Source: Bacteroidota bacterium
GTDB lineage: Bacteria > Bacteroidota > Bacteroidia > AKYH767-A > OLB10
DNA: 64,000 bases
Assembly (NCBI GenBank): GCA_016714535.1
Contig: JADKDR010000006.1
Coordinates: forward strand, 310,001-374,000
Reading direction: 5' to 3'
Made by a program: the position numbers and the translations under genes. The notes beneath the pieces are model-generated. The model did no database searches. It was given only the letters and a program-made list of their open reading frames with translations, and was not told the origin of the DNA. The first letter of the stretch is position 1. Each line of letters opens with the position of its first letter. Shown piece by piece: positions 28,713 to 36,989 of this stretch.

Positions 28713-29919
28713 TGGATTTTACCGTCATCCCTTTAACATTATTTGTTGCACCTGAAGTAACAGATCCATTATTGGTTAACGATAAGCTTGATGCAGTTAC
28801 AGATGCCAAGGGGCCCAATACGGCTAAATCAAATCGTGCCCAACCTCTCGCAGGAGTTAGTGTAGTAACTTGTATATCGCCACCGGTTATGTTATTTAGT
28901 GTACTGCCATTAGTCCAGCCTGTATAACTATTTATTGTAGCAGGATTGATAATGGTAGTAGGGTCAACCACTACAGGGTAATTACGTGAGGCATCGGTAA
29001 GCCATGCATAATCTACTAAGGTATAAATTGTGATTTCATTTCCATTTTGCTCCACCTCGTACTTTCCAGATATACTTCCACTTGAAGCTGTAGCTCCAGC
29101 TTCAACATCAGCACCGGCAAAATTTTGCTCATATATATATGGTGTTGTATAAATCATTCTTACTATTCCGGCACCATCAAATATGCTAATATCCTGACTA
29201 GAAGCGCTTAATTGCCATGTCCATCCCTTGGGAAGGGTAACTACTTCTGAAAAAGCTACATCGCTAACCCCTTGCGGAGCATTGCCAATTGCTTTTTTGC
29301 TTTGAAGAATATAGTCAAGGTGTCGCCCATCGGCAAATTGTGTAAACCTTGCATCTACAAATGGATAAATGCTGGCATAAGTCACCTGATTGCCATTTAG
29401 CGTTCCGTTTACATTTGCTGCGGTTTGATTAAGTTGGTACGCATAGTTTGCCTGCGCTTGCATAGCATTACTTACACGCCAATTTAACGTGGGGTTTGCC
29501 CACTCATGTATGGGTTGATTGTCTATTATCGTTTTTACCGGCTCGGTAGTATTGGTTGGATAATAAGACTTAAAGCTGTTTTCGGTATTTGCAAATGCAT
29601 AACCTGCAAATGTTGAGCTATTGTAAATCTGCATATCAATCAGATTCCATTGGTTATTTTCCCAATAGTTAACCGATCCGGCAGAAATAACCGCCTGATT
29701 AACACCCGGAGAAACCTTGAACACACAATGTGTTCTGCTTCTCAAGCCTTGCACTTCAGGATATTGCATGGGGAAATTGACAGGCCGCATTTGCGCAAGC
29801 AAATCGGAATTCGTCATAAAAAACATTCCGCCAAAAATCAGAATCATCACACTTCTGTTAGCTTTATTTAAGCATTTTGCAGCAATGCCTGACAGCATTT
29901 GTTTGGTAATTTTTTCCAT
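28591..29919 (-). CDS. Giant SprB-repeat adhesin, N-terminal part with signal peptide
   Basis: The ATG at 29919 is the true start of the giant locus. A signal peptide lies within residues ~20-42 (KANRSVMILIFGGMFFM, then LLAQ). Residues ~45-370 resemble the N-terminal region of other large Bacteroidota surface proteins (IYEQNFAGADVEAGA, then TSSGSISGKYEV and NYPVVVDPTT), followed by a DNRLRE-like sandwich (GWARFDLAVLGPLASVTASS). The frame is correct up to GMTV. Removing one A from the AAAA tract (about 28721-28724) would join it smoothly as VNPLTGTAAALFADIG to the 17727-28712 frame. The last ~40 residues given in this frame (KSIDWDCGR onward) are therefore spurious. Together the three parts would encode about 6,565 residues. 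Confidence 0.85.
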   Translation of the reverse strand: MEKITKQMLSGIAAKCLNKANRSVMILIFGGMFFMTNSDLLAQMRPVNFPMQYPEVQGLRSRTHCVFKVSPGVNQAVISAGSVNYWENNQWNLIDMQIYNSSTFAGYAFANTENSFKSYYPTNTTEPVKTIIDNQPIHEWANPTLNWRVSNAMQAQANYAYQLNQTAANVNGTLNGNQVTYASIYPFVDARFTQFADGRHLDYILQSKKAIGNAPQGVSDVAFSEVVTLPKGWTWQLSASSQDISIFDGAGIVRMIYTTPYIYEQNFAGADVEAGATASSGSISGKYEVEQNGNEITIYTLVDYAWLTDASRNYPVVVDPTTIINPATINSYTGWTNGSTLNNITGGDIQVTTLTPARGWARFDLAVLGPLASVTASSLSLTNNGSVTSGATNNVKGMTVKSIDWDCGRIICGYWRNRCRNHIFKCIMGRHWHHKFSIEFNC

Positions 29920-30373
29920 AATTGTCTTATTTTATTGATTTTCTATTTTCTTTAAATTCACTACTAAAGGTAACGTATTGTCTATTTAGGATAATATTAA
30001 AAGGGGTATGTGTGGCTGGAAATAAACAGAATATTCTTTCGAAACCCTTAATAATAAAGGAATTACGAGAGGTATAGATCCAAAATAAAAGTAAGTTTAT
30101 TTTCAAATTAATTTTTAAAAAATGATCTCTTAAAACTGCTTAAAGGGGGAATTTATTCCATTAAAACGGCTGCTAAGTTATTAATAGTAAATACAAAACC
30201 AACAGTCCCTTTATGTATTTCATTTTTTTGTTCTTAACAGTGTTTTCACACAGGTGTTAATATTTTTTTAATTCAAGGGCAAGTAGTTGATTATTAAGGC
30301 CAAAAAATGATATGGAAGGAAATTCTGCTGTTATACTTGTTTTATCATCTTTCAACTTAAAGATCAACAGGAA

Positions 30374-30404
30374 TATGAATTGAAAAAATATTCCGATAGA
30401 TTTG
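30374..30404 (+). promoter_or_regulatory. Possible promoter of the haloperoxidase gene, nearly leaderless
   Basis: TAGATTTG (30397-30404) fits the -7 consensus, and TATG (30374-30377) lies 19 bases upstream with one mismatch to TTTG. The ATG at 30409 follows after four bases, so the transcript would be leaderless or almost so. The rest of the 489-base gap 29920-30408 between divergent genes shows no other feature that I can support. Confidence 0.35.
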
Positions 30405-30408
30405 CTGC

Positions 30409-31728
30409 ATGCAATTAAACCTATTAATCCTGTTGATTTTTGTTGGCCTTTCCTTTTCATGCAGCAATGACAGAAAAGAAAAACATACCTATAGCGGTTA
30501 CGACCTTGCTGCGGCAAATAGCAATCTGACCGAAGTGATAGTTGCCGACATTTTTAATCCACCTTTTGCAAGCCGAATATATGCTTACAGCCATCTTGCA
30601 GCTTATGAAACACTGACTGCCTGCGATACCGCATTGGGGCCATATGCACTGCGAAATAAGCTTAACGGACTACGTGCATTTACATTTGAAGTGCCTCAGA
30701 AGCCCGTAATAGCTGAAGTTGCAGCCATACATGCCTTTTATAAAACAGCAAAAAAGTTAGTTTGGAGCGAAGCAAAAATAGCATCCTTCGATTCGTCATT
30801 TTTAGCATCATGTAAATTACGGCATTCCCAAGAGGAGATGAAAAATTCAATTGCCTATGGCGAAAAAATGAGCACCCTTATACTGAAATGGGCCAAACAG
30901 GACGGTTTTATTGAAACAAGAAAAATGACACGCTATACACTTACCAATAAACCTGGTGATTGGAAGCAAACACCGCCTGATTACATCAATGCATTGGAAC
31001 CATATTGGGGTACACACCGCACGTTTATGATTGACAGTGCTTCACAATTTACGTTTGATGCCCCTCCTGAATATAACCTTACTAAAGACGCTGTGTATCG
31101 TAATTACCTTGATAGTTTATATACCCTAACATCAAATTTAAACGAAACACAAAAAGAAATTGCCACCTTTTGGGACGATAACCCAAATGTATCAACACAT
31201 CAAGGACATATAACTGTACAAAACCAAAAAATGACACCGGGTGGGCATTGGTTGGCTATAGCTCAGGATATAATCATTAAAAAAAATAAAACATTTGCTG
31301 AAGCAGCAAAAGCATTTGCTTTAACTTCCATTGCAATACAGGATGCGTTGATAGCTACCTGGCATGCCAAATACTTTTACAATACCGTAAGACCTGTTAC
31401 GGTAATACTTGAAAATATCAGCGAAGAATGGGATCCTTATTTACAGACCCCACCTTTTCCTGAATATCCAAGTGGACATAGCACCCTTTCGGGAGCTGCA
31501 TCATCGGTGCTTATTGCCTTGTGGGGCGATACAATTGCCTTTACCGATAGCAGCGAGTTTGAGTATGGATTGCCGGTGCGCTCATTTGACTCATTCACAC
31601 AAGCAGCCAATGAAGTAAGCATTAGTAGAGTCTATGGTGGTATTCACTATCAATTTGCTTGCGATAATGGACTCAAAAACGGAAGGCGGATAGGCGACTT
31701 CATCGTTAAAAAACATAAACAACAGTAA
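30409..31728 (+). CDS. Vanadium-dependent haloperoxidase-like lipoprotein (PAP2 superfamily)
   Basis: 439 residues. The N-terminus is a lipoprotein signal ending LSFSC (Cys about 18), so it should be an envelope lipoprotein. The C-terminal half carries the vanadate/phosphate-binding motifs of the vanadium chloroperoxidase / PAP2 family: Lys and Arg in KYFYNTVRP (about 320-329), PSGHS (about 353-358) with the acid-base His, and a final Arg and His in SRVYGGIHY (about 405-413). Family members oxidise halides with hydrogen peroxide or act as phosphatases; sequence alone does not separate these. It is followed after a promoter by an FG-GAP lipoprotein on the same strand, a neighbour pairing seen elsewhere in Bacteroidota as far as I know. 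The gene is complete. Confidence 0.87.
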   Translation: MQLNLLILLIFVGLSFSCSNDRKEKHTYSGYDLAAANSNLTEVIVADIFNPPFASRIYAYSHLAAYETLTACDTALGPYALRNKLNGLRAFTFEVPQKPVIAEVAAIHAFYKTAKKLVWSEAKIASFDSSFLASCKLRHSQEEMKNSIAYGEKMSTLILKWAKQDGFIETRKMTRYTLTNKPGDWKQTPPDYINALEPYWGTHRTFMIDSASQFTFDAPPEYNLTKDAVYRNYLDSLYTLTSNLNETQKEIATFWDDNPNVSTHQGHITVQNQKMTPGGHWLAIAQDIIIKKNKTFAEAAKAFALTSIAIQDALIATWHAKYFYNTVRPVTVILENISEEWDPYLQTPPFPEYPSGHSTLSGAASSVLIALWGDTIAFTDSSEFEYGLPVRSFDSFTQAANEVSISRVYGGIHYQFACDNGLKNGRRIGDFIVKKHKQQ

Positions 31729-31944
31729 AGATGCCCGCGCTTAATTCAGAAAGAATAAGTGTAAAGATATTTTCTGTTTTCTCTTACAAGGTTTAGTTGC
31801 GTTCATTTTTTTGCAACAACTTGGTGTTTATTTTTTTGAAGCATCTTCTTTTTTGCTATATAATTCATGCATAATAAACAACCTGCCTCAAACACGTGAC
31901 CTTACATTTGTTTCCACCGCAACTTCTTTACCTACTAAAGGAAT

Positions 31945-31974
31945 TTTGACCGTTCGAAATTCGTTTTATCTTTG
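31945..31974 (+). promoter_or_regulatory. Bacteroidota-type promoter for the FG-GAP lipoprotein
   Basis: TTTG (31945-31948), 18 bases, TATCTTTG (31967-31974) fits the consensus. Transcription would start near 31981, about 25 bases before the ATG at 32006. This argues that 32006, not the in-frame Met at 31811, is the start. Confidence 0.7.
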
Positions 31975-32005
31975 CGCTTCCCCTTACGTTATAATTCTAA
32001 ATTTC

Positions 32006-35000
32006 ATGTTTAATCGTATACATTGTAATTGGTTAGTGGTTGCGGTTTGTCTTTTGTTTTGTGCATGCGGCAACCCCGCAGAAAAACGCAACAATACCAA
32101 TACCCCTCTATTCGAATTATTAGATGCGGCAACATGTGGTGTTGCTTTTAGCAATACCGTTAACGAAACCGCGCAACAACATATTTTTACCTATCAATAC
32201 TTTTACAATGGGGCCGGTGTTGCAACAGGCGATTTGGATAATGATGGCAAACCTGAAATATTTTTTACGGCTAATCAGGCCAGTAGCAAGTTGTTTCATA
32301 ATAAAGGAAACTTAAAGTTTGACGACATAACCTCAACCTCTGGCACAGCCACTACCGGATGGTGCACCGGTGTTACCATGGTGGATATTAATGCAGACGG
32401 ATGGCTCGACATTTATCTATGTCGCTCACAAAATAAAGAAGCATCCATGCGTACTAATTTACTTTTTATCAATCAAAAAAATCTAACCTTTAAAGAAGAA
32501 GCAGCTGTGTATGGCCTGGCCGATGCAGGTTACAGCAATCATGCAACTTTCTTTGATTATGATAATGATGGCGACCTTGATATGTTCCTATGCAATCATA
32601 CCGTTGTTTGGGATTTTAAAATTGAAAAGCAATACAAACAAAACGAAAAGAAAAACGAATTCGAAACCAACAAATTATATCGCAACGATAACGGCAAATT
32701 TATAGATGCCACATCCACTGCTGGTTTGCAATCTAATGCATTTAGCCTGAGCGCCATTATTACAGATATGAATAATGATGGGTGGCAGGACCTTTATGTG
32801 TGCAACGATTACACGATGAATGATTTTGCTTACATTAACCAGAAAAGCGGGACCTTTAAAGAAGATGGTTTCAGCTACTTCAGACATACGAGCAAATTCT
32901 CGATGGGTTGCGATGCGGGGGATGTGAATAATGATGGTTTGATGGATATTGTTACACTGGATATGTTACCCGAAACAAGCAAGCGTCAAAAGATGCTTTC
33001 GGGCAGAACCGATTATGATCATTACTATGCTACGGTAAAGTGGGGTTATGGACATCAGTTGATGCGTAATATGCTGCAACTTAACAATGGAAATAATACG
33101 TATAGTGATATTGGGTGCCTGGCAGGAATTGAAAAAACAGATTGGAGTTGGACTGCCCTCCTTGCTGATTTTGACAACGATGCATGGAATGATTTGTATG
33201 TTACCAATGGTTACCTCCGTGATTTTACTGATATGGATTTTATCAATTACGGAGCCGAAAAAGTACGCAGCGCTGCCGGCAAACCTGTTGATGTGCTTGG
33301 CATAATCAATATGATACCATCGGTAAAGCTGAGCAACTACTGCTTTAGAAATAATGCGAATCTTACCTTTAGTGATAATGCATCTTCCTGGGGCTTAAGC
33401 ATCCCCTCTTTGAGCAATGGCGCATCCTACAGCGATTTGGATAATGATGGCGATCTCGATCTGGTGGTAAATAACATTAACGACAATGCATTTGTATTTA
33501 AGAATAATACTAATAGCCTTGAGCACAACTTCTTACAAGTCAAATTTAAAGGAGACATAAAAAATCCTTTCGGCATAGGTACAACAGTTACTGTAAAAAC
33601 CGATTCGGTTACCCTAACAAAAATTAATTATGCTTCGCGGGGATACTTGTCATCGGTAGAGCCTAACTTGCATTTCGGTCTTGGCAAAACAAAAAATATT
33701 GTTGAAATAAATATCCGTTGGCCCGATGGTAAAGTGCAAAAAATTGTGAATGCAAAACCTAACCAAACCATGGAAATAAAGTATTCAGATGCAACATCTA
33801 CCGGTGAAAAAGAAATAAAACCAGAACCACTATTCGTGCAGGATGCATTGCAAATGAAACTCAACCATCAGCACCTTGAAAATGAATTTATTGATTTTAA
33901 ACGTGAACCATTAATCCCGCATACATTTTCGCAAAGTGGCCCACATATTTCGGTAAGTGATGTGAATGGTGATGGCGCTCAGGATTTCTACATTGGTGGA
34001 GCGGCAGGTCAGGCAGGCGTATTGTATGTGCAGCAAGAAAATGGAACATTTAAAAAAATAAGTGCACCCTTTACAGCCGATGCTGCATGCGAAGATCTTG
34101 GTAGTTTATTTTTTGATGCTGATGGCGACAAGGACATAGACCTGTATGTATGTAGCGGTGGCAGCGAGTTTGATGCGGGATCAGAGAAATACCAGGACAG
34201 AATTTACATGAATGATGGCAACGGAAATTTCAGCAAAAACACGAAAGCCATTCCCGCCATGAATACCAGCAGCAGTTGCGCTGTGGCGTTAGACTATGAC
34301 AACGATAATGACCTCGATTTATATGTTGGCGGTTTTATTACACCCGGCAGCTACCCAGTAGCTGATCGAAGCTACCTGTTGCAAAATAATAAGGGAACCT
34401 TTACTGATGTAACGGTAGCTGTATGTGAAGCATTACTAAATCCGGGTATTATTTATTCGGCTGTTGCCGAAGATATCGATAACGACCAAATTTCAGAATT
34501 GATAATAGCAGGCGAATGGACACCCATACAGGTATTTAAATGTAAAAGCGGCAAGATAACATTGCTACAAAACAATGGCCTTGAAAAATCAAATGGTTGG
34601 TGGCGAAAAATTATTTGTGCTGATGTTAACAACGATGGCGTTAAAGATATTGTTGCCGGAAATATGGGACTTAACTCGCGCCTTACTTGCAGTGCAGATA
34701 AACCCGTAAGCGTCTTTTATAATGATATTGATAGTAATGGTACCATGGATGCTTTGCTTTGTTACTATTACAGTGATGGCAAGCAATATCCCATTGCAGG
34801 CCGCGATGAAGTAGTTGATCAAATACGAAGCATGCGTAAACGTTACCTTACGTATGGTGAATTTGCTTCTAAAACAATAAACGAATTACTTACCCCTGAC
34901 GAATTAAAATTTATTAAAACACTAAATGCATATACGTTTGCTAATTCAGTTGCCATAAACAAAGGTGGCGGCAATTTCAGCTTAAGCGCTCTTCCCATGG

Positions 35001-35308
35001 CTGCACAATTCAGTCCGGTAAATGGTCTGGTTGCCGAAGATATAAATGGTGATAATAAAACCGATTTAATACTTGCCGGAAATCACTATGGAAGCGAAGT
35101 TAACATAGGTGTATACGATGCCGGTAATGGATGTGTGCTGGTGCAAGAAGCAAGCGGTGGCTGGAAATCGCTTTCGACAACTGCGAGTGGTTGGTTTACG
35201 GCAAACGATGTAAAAGATGTGCAGGTAATTACACAAAAATCATCCGGCAAAAAATTGTACCTAATTGCGAATAACAATAACCAGTTGCAGGTTTATTCAA
35301 AACGATAA
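32006..35308 (+). CDS. FG-GAP/VCBS repeat lipoprotein with ASPIC/UnbV domain (CRTAC1-like)
   Basis: 1,100 residues from ATG 32006. The frame is open upstream to 31811, but that part contains the promoter and no signal peptide, whereas 32006 gives MFNRIHCNWLVVAVCLLFCA ending in a lipobox CAC. FG-GAP/VCBS repeats run through most of the protein, with calcium-loop motifs such as DLDNDGKPE, DYDNDGDLD, DMNNDGWQD and DVNGDGAQD, predicting a seven-bladed integrin-like propeller. Residues ~518-593 form an ASPIC/UnbV domain (RGYLSSVEPNLHFGLGK, IRWPDGK). A second propeller series follows (GSLFFDADGDKD). Such proteins bind calcium and are usually surface-exposed or periplasmic; their ligand is generally unknown. 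It converges with fcl, with 14 bases between the stops. Confidence 0.87.
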   Translation: MFNRIHCNWLVVAVCLLFCACGNPAEKRNNTNTPLFELLDAATCGVAFSNTVNETAQQHIFTYQYFYNGAGVATGDLDNDGKPEIFFTANQASSKLFHNKGNLKFDDITSTSGTATTGWCTGVTMVDINADGWLDIYLCRSQNKEASMRTNLLFINQKNLTFKEEAAVYGLADAGYSNHATFFDYDNDGDLDMFLCNHTVVWDFKIEKQYKQNEKKNEFETNKLYRNDNGKFIDATSTAGLQSNAFSLSAIITDMNNDGWQDLYVCNDYTMNDFAYINQKSGTFKEDGFSYFRHTSKFSMGCDAGDVNNDGLMDIVTLDMLPETSKRQKMLSGRTDYDHYYATVKWGYGHQLMRNMLQLNNGNNTYSDIGCLAGIEKTDWSWTALLADFDNDAWNDLYVTNGYLRDFTDMDFINYGAEKVRSAAGKPVDVLGIINMIPSVKLSNYCFRNNANLTFSDNASSWGLSIPSLSNGASYSDLDNDGDLDLVVNNINDNAFVFKNNTNSLEHNFLQVKFKGDIKNPFGIGTTVTVKTDSVTLTKINYASRGYLSSVEPNLHFGLGKTKNIVEINIRWPDGKVQKIVNAKPNQTMEIKYSDATSTGEKEIKPEPLFVQDALQMKLNHQHLENEFIDFKREPLIPHTFSQSGPHISVSDVNGDGAQDFYIGGAAGQAGVLYVQQENGTFKKISAPFTADAACEDLGSLFFDADGDKDIDLYVCSGGSEFDAGSEKYQDRIYMNDGNGNFSKNTKAIPAMNTSSSCAVALDYDNDNDLDLYVGGFITPGSYPVADRSYLLQNNKGTFTDVTVAVCEALLNPGIIYSAVAEDIDNDQISELIIAGEWTPIQVFKCKSGKITLLQNNGLEKSNGWWRKIICADVNNDGVKDIVAGNMGLNSRLTCSADKPVSVFYNDIDSNGTMDALLCYYYSDGKQYPIAGRDEVVDQIRSMRKRYLTYGEFASKTINELLTPDELKFIKTLNAYTFANSVAINKGGGNFSLSALPMAAQFSPVNGLVAEDINGDNKTDLILAGNHYGSEVNIGVYDAGNGCVLVQEASGGWKSLSTTASGWFTANDVKDVQVITQKSSGKKLYLIANNNNQLQVYSKR

Positions 35309-35322
35309 TATTTCTGAAACAA

Positions 35323-36258
35323 TCAGGATACCAGTTGTTGTCGGGAATATTCTTCCCAGACCATCTCAATACCTTGCTGTAAATCAATTTTATGTTTCCA
35401 GCCCAGGCTATGAATTTTTGTTGAGTCCATCAGCTTGCGTGGTGTACCATCCGGTTTGGTGATATCCCAAATTACTTCTCCACTGTATCCGGAAACCTGT
35501 TGAATTCTCGTTACCAGTTCCTTTATAGTTACATCGGTTCCGGTACCTACATTAACATGTTGCACTTCATTGTAATGAAGCATAAGAAATATGCTTGCAT
35601 CAGCCAGATCATCCACATGCAGAAACTCACGCATGGGTGACCCCGTTCCCCATACGGTTACGGTTGGATTAGTATTCTGTTTGGCTTCAAAAAACTTTCG
35701 AATCAATGCTGGTAAAACATGAGAGTTATTTAAGTCGTAATTATCATTTGGGCCATACAAGTTGGTGGGCATAGCCGAAATAAAATTGCAGCCATATTGT
35801 AATTTATAAGCCTCACACATTTTTAATCCTGCTATCTTGGCAATGGCATAAGGTTCGTTGGTTTGCTCCAACGCACCGGTTAGCAAATGCTCCTCCTTGA
35901 TGGGCTGCGGAGCCAACTTAGGATATATGCATGATGAACCAAGAAAGAGCAACTTCTTAGCCCCATAACGATAGGCCGCATTAATCACATTGCATTCGAT
36001 AGCCAAATTATCATAAATAAAATCGGCTCGATAAATATTATTTGCTTGTATGCCACCAACCTTGGCAGCAGCAAGAAAAATATATTCCGGTTGCTGTGTA
36101 TCGAAAAAATTCAACACATCGTATTGATTGCGCAGGTCAAGCTCTTTGGAGGTTGCCGTTATAATATTGGTATAGCCATCTTTCTGCAAACTTCGTACAA
36201 TGGCACTGCCAACCATACCGCGATGTCCGGCAACATATATTTTCGAATTCTGTTTCAT
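35323..36258 (-). CDS. fcl: GDP-L-fucose synthase
   Basis: 311 residues, the usual length. It makes GDP-L-fucose from GDP-4-keto-6-deoxymannose by epimerisation and NADPH reduction, in the cytosol, supplying surface glycans. Features are the nucleotide-binding GHRGMVGSA (11-19), the catalytic triad residues S108/S109 in LGSSCIYPK, Y137 and K141 in EPYAIAK, the substrate loop NLYGPNDNYDL, and HVDDLADA. It stands alone here: no gmd (GDP-mannose dehydratase) is next to it, so the upstream step must be encoded elsewhere. The gene is convergent with the FG-GAP gene and divergent from the bacilliredoxin gene. Confidence 0.95.
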   Translation of the reverse strand: MKQNSKIYVAGHRGMVGSAIVRSLQKDGYTNIITATSKELDLRNQYDVLNFFDTQQPEYIFLAAAKVGGIQANNIYRADFIYDNLAIECNVINAAYRYGAKKLLFLGSSCIYPKLAPQPIKEEHLLTGALEQTNEPYAIAKIAGLKMCEAYKLQYGCNFISAMPTNLYGPNDNYDLNNSHVLPALIRKFFEAKQNTNPTVTVWGTGSPMREFLHVDDLADASIFLMLHYNEVQHVNVGTGTDVTIKELVTRIQQVSGYSGEVIWDITKPDGTPRKLMDSTKIHSLGWKHKIDLQQGIEMVWEEYSRQQLVS

Positions 36259-36363
36259 CTGTATTAATGATAAAGATTCAGCAAAAGTAATGGAATATAT
36301 AAGTTGTTGTTAAATCCGTCTTCTTTTGATAACTAATGCATGGCTCGGTTGTTTCTATTTTTA

Positions 36364-36371
36364 TATTTTTG
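36364..36371 (+). promoter_or_regulatory. -7 box before the bacilliredoxin gene
   Basis: TATTTTTG matches TAnnTTTG 17 bases before the ATG at 36389. No -33 TTTG lies at the right distance. It still argues against translation from the upstream Met at 36326. Confidence 0.4.
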
Positions 36372-36388
36372 CAAAAAATAATAATAAC

Positions 36389-36811
36389 ATGCCATATCCG
36401 GAACAATTAGTAACTCCCTTTCGTGCAGAACTTACGCAAGCAGGATTTACAGAACTAACATCAGCCGAACAAGTTGATCAAACCATACCAAACAGCGAAG
36501 GCACCATGCTGCTGGTAATTAATTCAGTATGTGGATGCGCTGCAGGTGCTGCGCGCCCCGGTGTGCGACTTGCCTTATCCAAGTCAACTAAAAAGCCTAA
36601 CAAACTTATTACCGTTTTTGCAGGTCAGGATCTTGATGCCACAGCCCAGGCACGCAAATATACTGCTCCCTATCCGCCTTCATCTCCGTGCATTGCTCTT
36701 TTTAAAGACGGCAAACTTGCCCATTTTATTGAACGCCATCACATTGAAGGTCGCAGTGCCGAAATGATTGCCGAAAATTTAGGCATGGCTTTCGAAGAGT
36801 ATTGCTCATAA
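36389..36811 (+). CDS. Bacilliredoxin, BrxA/BrxB (DUF1094) family
   Basis: 140 residues from ATG 36389. An in-frame Met at 36326 would add 21 hydrophobic/Asn-rich residues not seen in the family and would lie upstream of the -7 box. The protein begins MPYPEQLVTPFRAELTQAGF, characteristic of the family, and contains the redox motif C48-G49-C50 in VINSVCGCAAGAARPG, then PPSSPCIALF and a C-terminal helix ending EEYC. In Firmicutes these proteins remove bacillithiol from oxidised proteins. Many Bacteroidota also make bacillithiol-type thiols, so a de-bacillithiolation role is plausible here. It is a single gene with no obvious operon partner. Confidence 0.92.
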   Translation: MPYPEQLVTPFRAELTQAGFTELTSAEQVDQTIPNSEGTMLLVINSVCGCAAGAARPGVRLALSKSTKKPNKLITVFAGQDLDATAQARKYTAPYPPSSPCIALFKDGKLAHFIERHHIEGRSAEMIAENLGMAFEEYCS

Positions 36812-36923
36812 ACTTACCCCTCCTATTGGCATCCAACTTGGCTCTAATTGCGCTTGATTTAGAACGGATTGTAACACCCTTGCAACGAGTTTTATCAAAT
36901 GCCTACAAAATTAGACCGACTAG

Positions 36924-36954
36924 TTGGTATTCGGCTTACTTATTTTTATTTTAG
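36924..36954 (+). promoter_or_regulatory. Weak promoter candidate for the M43 protease
   Basis: TTG (36924-36926), 20 bases, TATTTTAG (36947-36954), one mismatch to TAnnTTTG. It lies 35 bases before the ATG at 36990. Confidence 0.35.
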
Positions 36955-36989
36955 CGCAAATAATTATTCTTAAAATTTTTAAATCGACA

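Noticed and set aside
31811..32005. In-frame upstream start of the FG-GAP lipoprotein
   Set aside because: It contains the promoter and lacks a signal peptide; ATG 32006 gives a proper lipobox.
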